In this document: one piece after another, positions 1 to 6,089 of the stretch
How the letters are laid out: every line of letters begins with the position of its first letter
How positions within the stretch are numbered: position 1 is the stretch's first letter
Source of the DNA: CAIXTV01 sp037144095
GTDB taxonomy: Bacteria; Bacteroidota; Bacteroidia; Bacteroidales; CAIXTV01
Direction of reading: 5' to 3'
Length of the DNA stretch: 15,202 nucleotides
Assembly: GCA_037144095.1 (NCBI GenBank)
Contig: JBAWXL010000093.1
Coordinates: forward strand, 1-15,202
Translations under genes and position numbers: made by a program
Notes under the pieces: model-generated
The model's database searches: none
Told to the model about the DNA's origin: nothing
The model's input: the letters and a program-made list of their open reading frames with translations, nothing else

Positions 1-382
1 CACCCCACTTGCTAAAAAACGTGGAAGGAAAAAAAATTACACTCCTGAAATGTTGCAGCCTATAATCGTTGTAAAGAAAAATATGTTGGGAGAAATGCAA
101 GTTTGTATTATTAATCCAGAAGCTCCTAAAAGTAAAAAATTACCTGAGGGAATGAAGTTTGCAAAGGTGTATCTCTTTGTTGGAGAAGAACCTCCGAAAA
201 ATATTAATGATTTTAGATTTTATGGTAATGCCAAAAGAGGTTTGCTTCCAGTGAATTTTGCAGATGTGGATTTTAAGGGAAATCCTGTCTTGTATGCTTT
301 TTTTGTGGGACGTTACGAAAGCAACAGGGGAGTTTTGGGCCAACCCGGAGCCGTAGCTTCTGCAAAAATCCTTTATCAATAG
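1..382 (+). CDS. Partial CDS (5' end off-window): small unrecognised Bacteroidetes-type protein
   Basis: The reading frame is open to the left edge (first complete codon at base 2) and ends at TAG 380-382, so about 126 residues are visible and the true N-terminus is missing. The ATG at 50 is in frame, but the upstream codons encode a basic stretch (AKKRGRKKNYTPE) that looks like real protein, so I do not take it as the start. The visible part is a basic linker followed by about 95 residues of predicted beta-rich sequence ending Y-x-x-N-R-G-V-L-G. By memory only, this ending resembles the C-terminus of a roughly 200-residue Bacteroidetes family of unknown function with a fibronectin-III-like tail. 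No transmembrane segment or catalytic motif is visible. Function unknown. The coding call is good; the family resemblance is weak. Confidence 0.7.
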   Translation, partial: TPLAKKRGRKKNYTPEMLQPIIVVKKNMLGEMQVCIINPEAPKSKKLPEGMKFAKVYLFVGEEPPKNINDFRFYGNAKRGLLPVNFADVDFKGNPVLYAFFVGRYESNRGVLGQPGAVASAKILYQ

Positions 383-451
383 AATGAACTGCATAGTAGA
401 GGAAATTTATTTTGTAAAGTTAGAAAATCACACACGGCCATAATTTAACTT

Positions 452-465
452 TATCCATCTGGATA
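452..465. promoter_or_regulatory. Short perfect dyad between the partial gene and the exosortase gene
   Basis: TATCCA-tc-TGGATA is a 6-bp perfect inverted repeat with a 2-base centre. It lies about 70 bases after the stop of the upstream gene and about 90 bases before the exosortase -7 element. No T-run follows it, so it is not a convincing intrinsic terminator. It could be an operator or chance. Confidence 0.2.
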
Positions 466-552
466 GCCAAATTCACAGGGGTTTCGGATAAGTGTATAAA
501 TTAATTTCAAGACGACAAAACAGAATAAATCGTCAGTGTTTATTATTTGTTT

Positions 553-560
553 TACTTTTG
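553..560 (+). promoter_or_regulatory. Bacteroidetes-type -7 promoter element for the exosortase gene
   Basis: TACTTTTG matches the Bacteroidetes -7 consensus TAnnTTTG. I see no clean TTTG at the expected -33 distance. If used, transcription would begin near 566 and leave a leader of about 55 bases before the ATG at 620. Confidence 0.45.
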
Positions 561-619
561 CAGGGAATTAATGATTTCGCTTATCAGCAAATTATCTAAA
601 GAATTAGCATAACAAACCT

Positions 620-1288
620 ATGAATTATTTTAGCCGTCAATATCTTTTGTTGGAAGATAAACTTAAAATAAAACCCCTTCGCGATGTTATTCTTTTTGTA
701 GTAATCACGCTGACTATCCATTTTTTATACAGACTTTGGGCCTATCAGTTTCATTATTACGTGTTTGGATGGCAAATTTTGCCCCCTCAAGCTCACATGT
801 TTTTTGTTGATTTGCTATTTAATACAAGCAAATGGGTGATGGAGCATATTTTGTGTATCCCTTTCGATGTTAATGGCTATGAGTTTATGATCAGAAACCC
901 TGATTATCCTGCACATGGGCAAGAGTGGGTTTTCCGGCTTCAGGTTTTGTATGGTTGCTCGGGGCTAAAACAGTTCATTCAATTTGCCTTGCTCATGTTG
1001 GTATTTCCTGGTCCCTTGAAACATAAGCTGTGGTATATACCTATGGGAGTGTTGCTGGTTTTTCTCACCAATGTCTTCCGAATTGTAAGCCTTGCCGAAA
1101 TCGTTCGTTTTTCTCCATCCTCATTTCAATGGGCACACGATTATGTTTTTCGCCCCTTTTTCTATGTGGTGATTTTTTCGCTTTGGGTGATATGGGTAGA
1201 GTACTTCAAAAACAAAAAGAAGTTTCGGTGGAAACTACTTTTTGTTAAAAATCTCTTTTCAAAGACAAGTGCTAAACCTTCAGAATAG
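620..1288 (+). CDS. Exosortase/archaeosortase family membrane transpeptidase
   Basis: A 222-residue polytopic membrane protein. The three residues expected of exosortases sit in order in hydrophobic context: Cys113 in LYGCSGLKQ, Arg154 in TNVFRI and His173 in WAHDYVFRP. Family members recognise a C-terminal sorting signal (PEP-CTERM-like: short motif, hydrophobic helix, basic tail), cleave it and transfer the protein to the envelope or to a glycan or lipid acceptor. Membrane segments are predictable at about 22-40, 58-80, 115-132, 137-160 and 177-197, followed by a basic tail. Length is close to the short single-domain Bacteroidetes exosortases (XrtF/XrtX-like); I cannot assign the subclass. 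The ATG at 620 is preceded by a -7 promoter element and no SD site. The gene stands alone, with no substrate, EPS gene or associated factor beside it, so its targets must lie elsewhere. Confidence 0.85.
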   Translation: MNYFSRQYLLLEDKLKIKPLRDVILFVVITLTIHFLYRLWAYQFHYYVFGWQILPPQAHMFFVDLLFNTSKWVMEHILCIPFDVNGYEFMIRNPDYPAHGQEWVFRLQVLYGCSGLKQFIQFALLMLVFPGPLKHKLWYIPMGVLLVFLTNVFRIVSLAEIVRFSPSSFQWAHDYVFRPFFYVVIFSLWVIWVEYFKNKKKFRWKLLFVKNLFSKTSAKPSE

Positions 1289-1346
1289 TTGAGACTGTGA
1301 TATGATTATCAAAAAAGGGAATTAATAGAAACGAGCAAATAAAAAC

Positions 1347-1432
1347 CGGCAGTCTTCAGACAACAGCCAACAATTTGCAAGAAAACAAACATTTAAAACT
1401 CGCTTATGTTGACAGTTGATTGCTGCCTGCCG
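1347..1432. terminator. Long imperfect inverted repeat between convergent genes (candidate bidirectional terminator)
   Basis: Two 26-base arms, 1347-1372 and 1407-1432, pair imperfectly (about 20 of 26 positions by eye, with CGGCAG/CTGCCG at the base) around a 34-base loop. An A-run precedes the left arm (1341-1345), giving a U-run on the minus strand, and a T-run lies a few bases after the right arm (about 1439-1443). It sits between the 3' ends of the exosortase gene (+) and htpG (-), where a shared terminator is expected. It could instead be a degenerate copy of a dispersed intergenic repeat. Confidence 0.45.
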
Positions 1433-1464
1433 ATTGATATTTTTGCTTTATTTACAAAATCAAA

Positions 1465-3375
1465 TTAAGCTTTCTCGCTCCCACTTGGCAGCTCTTCCTG
1501 CTGAATCAATTTCACACTTCGTTTCAAAAAGTCGGTCAGAGCAACTCCTTTCAATAAGTTTTGAGATAGTAATGCAATATCCATCAATTGCTTAACTAAG
1601 GTCTTTTTTTGCTCCTCATCTTCAGTTTTCAGCAAGGAAACTACGATAGGATGATTGGCATTCACCACCAGTTGATAATAGTCAGGCATTCCCATCATGC
1701 CTCCACCGCTCATTGCCGACATGTCTTTCATTCTACGCATAAACTCAGGTTGAGTGATTAAGACCGGCATTTCGGTTTCGCTCAGATTTTCAAAGGCTAC
1801 AGTATACTTTTCCTTACTCGCTTCTGCCTCAAATAAAGGTTTCAATACATTCTTTTCGTCTTCAGTAAGTTTCGAAGGAAGAGCTTCCTCTTTCTCAATT
1901 AGTTTGTCGATGATTTCGGCATCAACTCTTTTGAAACTAACATTTTCGAGCTTCCGTTCAACCAAATTAATAAAATGTGGGTCTAAAACACTGTCCATCA
2001 ACAGCACATCAAAACCTCTCTCGCGGGCTGCGGCGATATAACTGTGCTGATCTTCCAAATGATTGGAATATAAAATCACCTCTTTCCCACCTTTATCAGT
2101 TTGAAGAGCTTTTATGTGCTCCTTATATTCTTCAATGGTAAAATACTTATTTTCAGTATTCTTAAGCAATGTAAATTTTTCTGCTCTATCATAGAATTTA
2201 TCGTCTGTTAGCATTCCATACTGAATAAATACTTTGATGTCATCCCATTTCTTTTCAAAATCTTCACGGTTTTCTTTAAACAATTCCTCCAGTTTATCAG
2301 CAACTTTCTTGCTAATATGAGTCGAAATTTTCTTCACATTCGAATCACTTTGTAAATAACTTCTCGAAACATTCAGCGGAATATCTGGCGAGTCGATCAC
2401 CCCATGCAAAAGAGTAAGAAATTCAGGAACAATGCCTTCAACAGAGTCAGTGATAAACACCTGATTGCAATACAACTGAATTTTATTCTTTTGAACTTCG
2501 ATATTACTTTTCACTTTAGGAAAATACAGAATTCCGGTTAAGTTGAATGGATAATCAACGTTTAAATGTATGTTAAACAGTGGCTCCTCAAACGACATCG
2601 GATATAATTCGTGATAGAATTTCTTGTAATCTTCATCTGTAAGTTCAGAAGGAGCAATTTTCCAGGCCGGACGAATGTTATTGATGATTCGTGGTTTTTC
2701 TGTTTCCTTTGTTTTCGATTCATCCGTTTCATCTTCCACTGGTTCATACACTTTCTCAGTTCCAAAACGGATTTCAACCGGCAAGAACTTGCAATATTTT
2801 TTAAGTATATCGAGCACCCTGTATTCTTCCAGAAATTCAACAGAATCTTCAGCAATATGTAAAACTATTTCAGTGCCTCTGTCTTCCTTAGTGCATTCAT
2901 CCAATGTATAATCGGGGCTACCATCGCATTCCCATTTAACAGCTTTGGTTCCGGCGCCTTTTTTAAAAGTTTTTGTAAACACTTCCACTCTTTCAGAAAC
3001 CATAAATGAAGAATAGAAACCTAAGCCAAAATGTCCGATAATAGCATGCTCATCAGTTTTATACTTCTTAATGAACTCTTCTGCTCCTGAAAATGCAATT
3101 TGATTGATGAATTTTTCAACTTCTTCGCCCGACATTCCAATGCCGCGGTCTATCACGCTCAGTGTTTTAGCTTCTTTGTCGAGTTTAACTTCAATGGTCA
3201 AATCTCCAAGTTCACCACTGAATTTTCCAAGTGAACTTAGGGTTTTTAATTTTTGCGTTGCATCCACTGCATTCGAAATCAATTCACGAAGAAAGATTTC
3301 ATGGTCGGCATATAAGAACTTTTTAATGATGGGGAAAATGTTCTCAGTTTGTACATTTATTTTTCCGGTTTGCAT
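1465..3375 (-). CDS. htpG: Molecular chaperone HtpG (bacterial Hsp90)
   Basis: Full-length 636-residue cytoplasmic Hsp90, an ATP-dependent homodimeric chaperone that helps client proteins fold under stress. The N-terminal GHKL ATPase domain is intact: FLRELISNAVDA with Glu31, Asn35 and Asp38; DRGIGM with Asp76 and Gly80; and the lid glycine motif GHFGLGF at 114-120. A short acidic-charged linker lies near 215-235, followed by the middle domain. The C-terminal dimerisation part includes a methionine/glycine-rich stretch (MSAMSGGGMMGM) before the last 80 residues. Start chosen at the ATG beginning MQTGKINVQTENIF, the usual HtpG N-terminus. The gene appears monocistronic, with its own promoter and a 222-base upstream gap. 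No CIRCE-type (TTAGCACTC-N9-GAGTGCTAA) HrcA operator is visible, but a perfect 16-bp palindrome lies upstream of the promoter. Confidence 0.97.
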   Translation of the reverse strand: MQTGKINVQTENIFPIIKKFLYADHEIFLRELISNAVDATQKLKTLSSLGKFSGELGDLTIEVKLDKEAKTLSVIDRGIGMSGEEVEKFINQIAFSGAEEFIKKYKTDEHAIIGHFGLGFYSSFMVSERVEVFTKTFKKGAGTKAVKWECDGSPDYTLDECTKEDRGTEIVLHIAEDSVEFLEEYRVLDILKKYCKFLPVEIRFGTEKVYEPVEDETDESKTKETEKPRIINNIRPAWKIAPSELTDEDYKKFYHELYPMSFEEPLFNIHLNVDYPFNLTGILYFPKVKSNIEVQKNKIQLYCNQVFITDSVEGIVPEFLTLLHGVIDSPDIPLNVSRSYLQSDSNVKKISTHISKKVADKLEELFKENREDFEKKWDDIKVFIQYGMLTDDKFYDRAEKFTLLKNTENKYFTIEEYKEHIKALQTDKGGKEVILYSNHLEDQHSYIAAARERGFDVLLMDSVLDPHFINLVERKLENVSFKRVDAEIIDKLIEKEEALPSKLTEDEKNVLKPLFEAEASKEKYTVAFENLSETEMPVLITQPEFMRRMKDMSAMSGGGMMGMPDYYQLVVNANHPIVVSLLKTEDEEQKKTLVKQLMDIALLSQNLLKGVALTDFLKRSVKLIQQEELPSGSEKA

Positions 3376-3411
3376 AGTATTTTTAAATTTTATGTTGAAG
3401 CCCCTTTAAGT

Positions 3412-3444
3412 CAAAATATGTGCCATGATATGTCAACTGACAAA
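3412..3444 (-). promoter_or_regulatory. Promoter of htpG (-33 TTTG, N21, -7 ATATTTTG)
   Basis: Read on the minus strand, TTTG (3444-3441) is followed after 21 bases by ATATTTTG (3419-3412), one mismatch from the Bacteroidetes -7 consensus TAnnTTTG. Spacing is close to the expected 19-21. Transcription would start near 3405, about 30 bases before the htpG ATG. Confidence 0.5.
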
Positions 3445-3456
3445 TTTGCAGTTTTT

Positions 3457-3472
3457 ATCTGATATATCAGAT
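3457..3472. promoter_or_regulatory. Perfect 16-bp palindrome upstream of the htpG promoter (candidate operator)
   Basis: ATCTGATATATCAGAT is its own exact reverse complement. Its centre is about 20 bases upstream of the -33 TTTG of the htpG promoter, roughly 60 bases before the predicted start of transcription. That is a typical position for a class I activator site rather than a blocking repressor. The binding protein is unknown; the sequence does not match CIRCE or a canonical CRP site. Confidence 0.4.
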
Positions 3473-3597
3473 TAAAATGTCTTTTAATACTGTTGAAAAA
3501 TTATTTATAAGGCTGATTATTAAGAAATCATATTAAAAATAAATAAAAGACACTTTGGCAGTTAAAATGCAGTTTCAGAAAGAATACGTGTCATCTA

Positions 3598-4551
3598 TTA
3601 GCGAAACAACAAACTTAAAATAACTTTTATATTCATTCTGAAATCCGGAACTTCAATAGGAGAGGGGTAATTCTCCTTTTCGAGATGTTTGTTTTGATGT
3701 ATTATTTTATGGATAAAAATGTGCATCATTTGAGCATAAATGTTCAACAATCGAACTGTTTTGATTTTGTTTAGCAACGAAAACTGAGTTTGCATAATGG
3801 CATTAAAAGATTGTTGCTGAAGAAGAATAATATTCGATTTAATGATCTTAGGATTATTCCAAATCATTGGCAAAGTGCGAATTCCTTCCTGCCGGTCTCG
3901 TTCAATGTCGAAAACGTCATCACAAACCTGAACCCAGGCTCCCACTTTATAAATTGCTTCTATCAATGCTTTTTCAGGTTTCGATTCTAATAAGCTTAAA
4001 AATAGTAACGCACCTGTTCCTCCTTTCTCAAAGGTAATATTTTTTATTTCCTCAATTGAAGATGTCTGACTTTTCTGCTGAAGACTCCTTTTTTGAGCTT
4101 CAAACATTTTCTCAAGCATTTCATTAAAGAAAGGATTGCTTCTCATCACAGGGCTTAGTGGCGAAGATAATTTAATGAAAACTTCTTCGATTGTGTTTTT
4201 GGGGGATTTGTTTTGAGATTCATCAAACAAGGTTTTCAAATGACCAGGTTCACCCTTCAAATCGTCGAAAAGTCCATCAAACAGGGGAGTGCACGCCGCA
4301 AACCTAGCAAATCGGAGTCGAAGTTCTTTGTCGAATTTAATTCCATAAAGTGTGCAAAGTACTTCTCCGAAGTATCCACCTATATGCACAGCATACGAGG
4401 GAATTCTTTTCAATAACAATTTTTCTTGTGGAAGTATTGCGGTTTCAGGAATACTTGAAGAAACTTTTTGTTGATATACTTTTTGTTGGGTATATAAACT
4501 GCGGGCAATATTGATAAGGGTGTACAATCTGAAAATGCTATTCGAATTCAA
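3598..4551 (-). CDS. Class I isoprenoid-synthase-fold protein (trans-prenyltransferase-like), divergent
   Basis: 317 residues, predicted all-helical. Two Asp-rich motifs typical of class I prenyl/terpene synthases are visible: FDGLFDD at 91-97 (Asp92, Asp96, Asp97) and QVCDDVFDIERD at 208-219, which contains a true DDxxD (Asp211-Asp215). A KGG at 176-178 lies between them. These aspartates bind the Mg-diphosphate of allylic substrates in the known families. The rest resembles neither standard FPP/GGPP synthases nor the HepT/IspB quinone-chain synthases, and I cannot name the substrate; squalene/phytoene-synthase-like or YtpB-like activities are possible. The N-terminal 30 residues carry no signal peptide. 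The start codon overlaps the end of the upstream DUF62 gene by 14 bp, so the two are probably co-transcribed and translationally coupled. No strong terminator is visible after the stop. Confidence 0.7.
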   Translation of the reverse strand: MNSNSIFRLYTLINIARSLYTQQKVYQQKVSSSIPETAILPQEKLLLKRIPSYAVHIGGYFGEVLCTLYGIKFDKELRLRFARFAACTPLFDGLFDDLKGEPGHLKTLFDESQNKSPKNTIEEVFIKLSSPLSPVMRSNPFFNEMLEKMFEAQKRSLQQKSQTSSIEEIKNITFEKGGTGALLFLSLLESKPEKALIEAIYKVGAWVQVCDDVFDIERDRQEGIRTLPMIWNNPKIIKSNIILLQQQSFNAIMQTQFSLLNKIKTVRLLNIYAQMMHIFIHKIIHQNKHLEKENYPSPIEVPDFRMNIKVILSLLFR

Positions 4552-5311
4552 TTCTAATAGTATTCCCCACCGTAATGCCTAAAAGCGAAGATGCATTTGC
4601 ATTGAATAAGGCAATTTCAAGAAATCCATGCGAGCCAAACAAAGCAACAGGATCGGCAACTCCCACATCAGAATAACTTTTGTGAATTTCAGAAAAATCA
4701 TAAGAGTTTAACGAAATGTATGGCTTTCTTCCTTTCGCTACTTTGCGGAAAAGTTCGCTGCTTATGTTTGTAACTAAGTTTTCGAATTTATCAACATAAA
4801 TCACAGTCCCATTTATGGAGTCTTCAGTATTCTGAGGATGAATAAACAACCAGTTTTCCATTTTGCTGAGCTTAATACCTAATTCTTCAATGGGTTTTCC
4901 CAATGAAAGATGAACGGCGCATTTAGCAAATATATCTCTGGTAGGGAAAGTGAAATAGTTTGTGTCAGAATATTTTTGAATTTCAATAATAATTTCAGGT
5001 TTTTTATCGAATATTTTCGGAAATATTCCATTGTCTGCCCCAATAAAAAACTGATTGTGATATTTTATGGCAAGATGAGGATTGTCTTTAGAGGCAATTT
5101 CGTTTACTCCTATAATATGTACCGTTCCATCAGGAAAATTTGGGAAAGCATTTTTAAGCACAAAACCGGCTTCATCAAAATTAAATCTTGAGATTTCATG
5201 GCTGATGTCTACAACATTGACATCAGGAAGCAATTTGTAAATCACACCTTTAACAGCCGAAATATAATGGTCTTTTAGTCCCCAGTCGCTTATTAATGTA
5301 ATGATATGCAT
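4538..5311 (-). CDS. DUF62 / SAM hydroxide adenosyltransferase (chlorinase/fluorinase-like) family protein
   Basis: 257 residues starting at the ATG of MHIITLISDWGLKDHY, where the family normally begins. The frame is open to an ATG at 5377, but that lies upstream of a good -7 element (5351-5358), so the extra 22 residues are unlikely to be translated. Family members bind S-adenosylmethionine and hydrolyse it to adenosine and methionine; relatives use chloride or fluoride. Recognisable blocks: SDWG at 8-11 (usually TDFG), GADNGI at 91-96, PTRDIFA at 123-129 followed by His134, DKFENLVTN at 174-182, and the C-terminal ASSLLGITVGN. The segment that in characterised enzymes supplies catalytic Asp and Arg (VDPGVGTxR) reads GVNEIASKDNP at 68-78, with Asn70 in place of Asp and no Arg. 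Activity may therefore differ or be lost. Cotranscribed with the isoprenoid-synthase-like gene downstream. Confidence 0.85.
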   Translation of the reverse strand: MHIITLISDWGLKDHYISAVKGVIYKLLPDVNVVDISHEISRFNFDEAGFVLKNAFPNFPDGTVHIIGVNEIASKDNPHLAIKYHNQFFIGADNGIFPKIFDKKPEIIIEIQKYSDTNYFTFPTRDIFAKCAVHLSLGKPIEELGIKLSKMENWLFIHPQNTEDSINGTVIYVDKFENLVTNISSELFRKVAKGRKPYISLNSYDFSEIHKSYSDVGVADPVALFGSHGFLEIALFNANASSLLGITVGNTIRIEFE

Positions 5312-5350
5312 CGCTTTTGATGTTATATTTTGCTTGGATTTTTGTTTCGT

Positions 5351-5378
5351 CAAAATTAATAATTTATTTGATTCCAAA
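5351..5378 (-). promoter_or_regulatory. Promoter of the DUF62 operon
   Basis: On the minus strand TAATTTTG (5358-5351) exactly fits the -7 consensus TAnnTTTG, with TTTG (5378-5375) 16 bases upstream as a short-spaced -33. Transcription would begin near 5345. This decides the DUF62 start at 5311 rather than 5377. Confidence 0.5.
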
Positions 5379-5428
5379 AAAATCTATTTATTAATAGCAA
5401 AAGAAGCCTGTTTCGTTCAGAATTTTTG

Positions 5429-5436
5429 TATATTTG
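5429..5436 (+). promoter_or_regulatory. -7 promoter element of the cold-shock gene, with a 90-base leader
   Basis: TATATTTG matches TAnnTTTG exactly; the -33 box is weak. The implied leader (about 5442-5531) is roughly 90 bases and AT-rich. A long 5' leader is common for cold-shock mRNAs, but I see no clear hairpin in it. The element diverges from the DUF62 operon promoter about 70 bases away. Confidence 0.45.
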
Positions 5437-5531
5437 CATTTTCCATTGTTTTGCACTGATAATTAACTTTCAGAACAGAAATTAAGGAACAAAATATACA
5501 ATTTAATACAAATAAAAACTTATCGTAAATT

Positions 5532-5990
5532 ATGGGCAGATCGCAAGAAACATGGAATAAAAAAGAGGCAGAAAAGAAAAAAGCAAAGAATAAAAAAGAC
5601 AAAGAACAAAAAAAACAAGAGCGAAAAGCCAATTCGAAAAGTGGTAGTAGTTTAGATGATATGATTGCTTATGTTGATGAAAACGGTCAAATTTCATCTA
5701 CTCCCCCGGATCCAGATAAGAAATCGAAGATTAAAGTGGAAGATATATTAACGAGCGTTCCTAAAAAGGGGATTGAAGATCCTGCTGATTCTATCAGAAA
5801 AGGAGTAATCAGTTTTTTCAATGACTCAAAAGGCTATGGATTTATCCGCGATTTGGAAACTCAGGAAAGTATTTTTGTACATCTAAATGGATTGGTTGAC
5901 GCTGTTAAAGAAAGCGATATGGTTACTTTCAATGTTGAGCAAAGTCCAAAAGGATTAAATGCTTACGATGTGAAATTAGTTGTGAAATAA
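5532..5990 (+). CDS. Cold-shock-domain protein with lysine-rich N-terminal extension
   Basis: 152 residues. The C-terminal part (about 89-152) is a cold-shock domain, a small beta-barrel that binds single-stranded RNA/DNA and acts as an RNA chaperone. RNP1 is KGYGFI (100-105) and RNP2 is IFVH (114-117). The N-terminal half is unlike CspA. It starts MGRSQETWNKK, runs into a strongly basic Lys/Glu-rich stretch to about residue 37 (probably helical or disordered), then has a moderately conserved linker (LDDMIAYVDENGQI) containing acidic and Pro-Asp residues. This head-plus-CSD arrangement is familiar from Bacteroidetes cold-shock proteins, roughly twice the length of CspA. The gene is probably monocistronic: own promoter upstream and a strong intrinsic terminator about 50 bases after the stop. 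Confidence 0.92.
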   Translation: MGRSQETWNKKEAEKKKAKNKKDKEQKKQERKANSKSGSSLDDMIAYVDENGQISSTPPDPDKKSKIKVEDILTSVPKKGIEDPADSIRKGVISFFNDSKGYGFIRDLETQESIFVHLNGLVDAVKESDMVTFNVEQSPKGLNAYDVKLVVK

Positions 5991-6040
5991 ATTTTTATCA
6001 CCCTTTAATTCTACTTTATCTATCTATAAAAAATTAATTT

Positions 6041-6067
6041 GACTGCAATCCCATTGCAGTCTTTTTT
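6041..6067 (+). terminator. Strong intrinsic terminator of the cold-shock gene
   Basis: GACTGCAAT-ccc-ATTGCAGTC forms a perfect 9-bp stem with a 3-base loop and is followed at once by TTTTTT (6062-6067). It lies about 50 bases after the cold-shock stop codon. It overlaps the 5'-most possible start (TTG 6039) of the following reading frame, which argues against that start. Confidence 0.9.
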
Positions 6068-6089
6068 ATTTGGTGACATACTAACTCAT

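Noticed and set aside
140..394. Minus-strand reading frame opposite the first gene
   Set aside because: It is fully antisense to a convincing coding frame and has no family resemblance or promoter.
3431..3442. TGTCA-AC-TGACA dyad in the htpG promoter
   Set aside because: Five-base arms inside the promoter spacer; short enough to be chance, and less symmetric than the 16-bp palindrome nearby.
3549..3592. Terminator for the DUF62/isoprenoid-synthase operon
   Set aside because: Only a 5-bp GACAC/GTGTC stem with a loop over 30 bases precedes the T-rich stretch; too weak to call.
5312..5377. N-terminal 22-residue extension of the DUF62 protein (start at 5377)
   Set aside because: It lies upstream of the best -7 element (5351-5358) and precedes the normal family N-terminus MHIITL.
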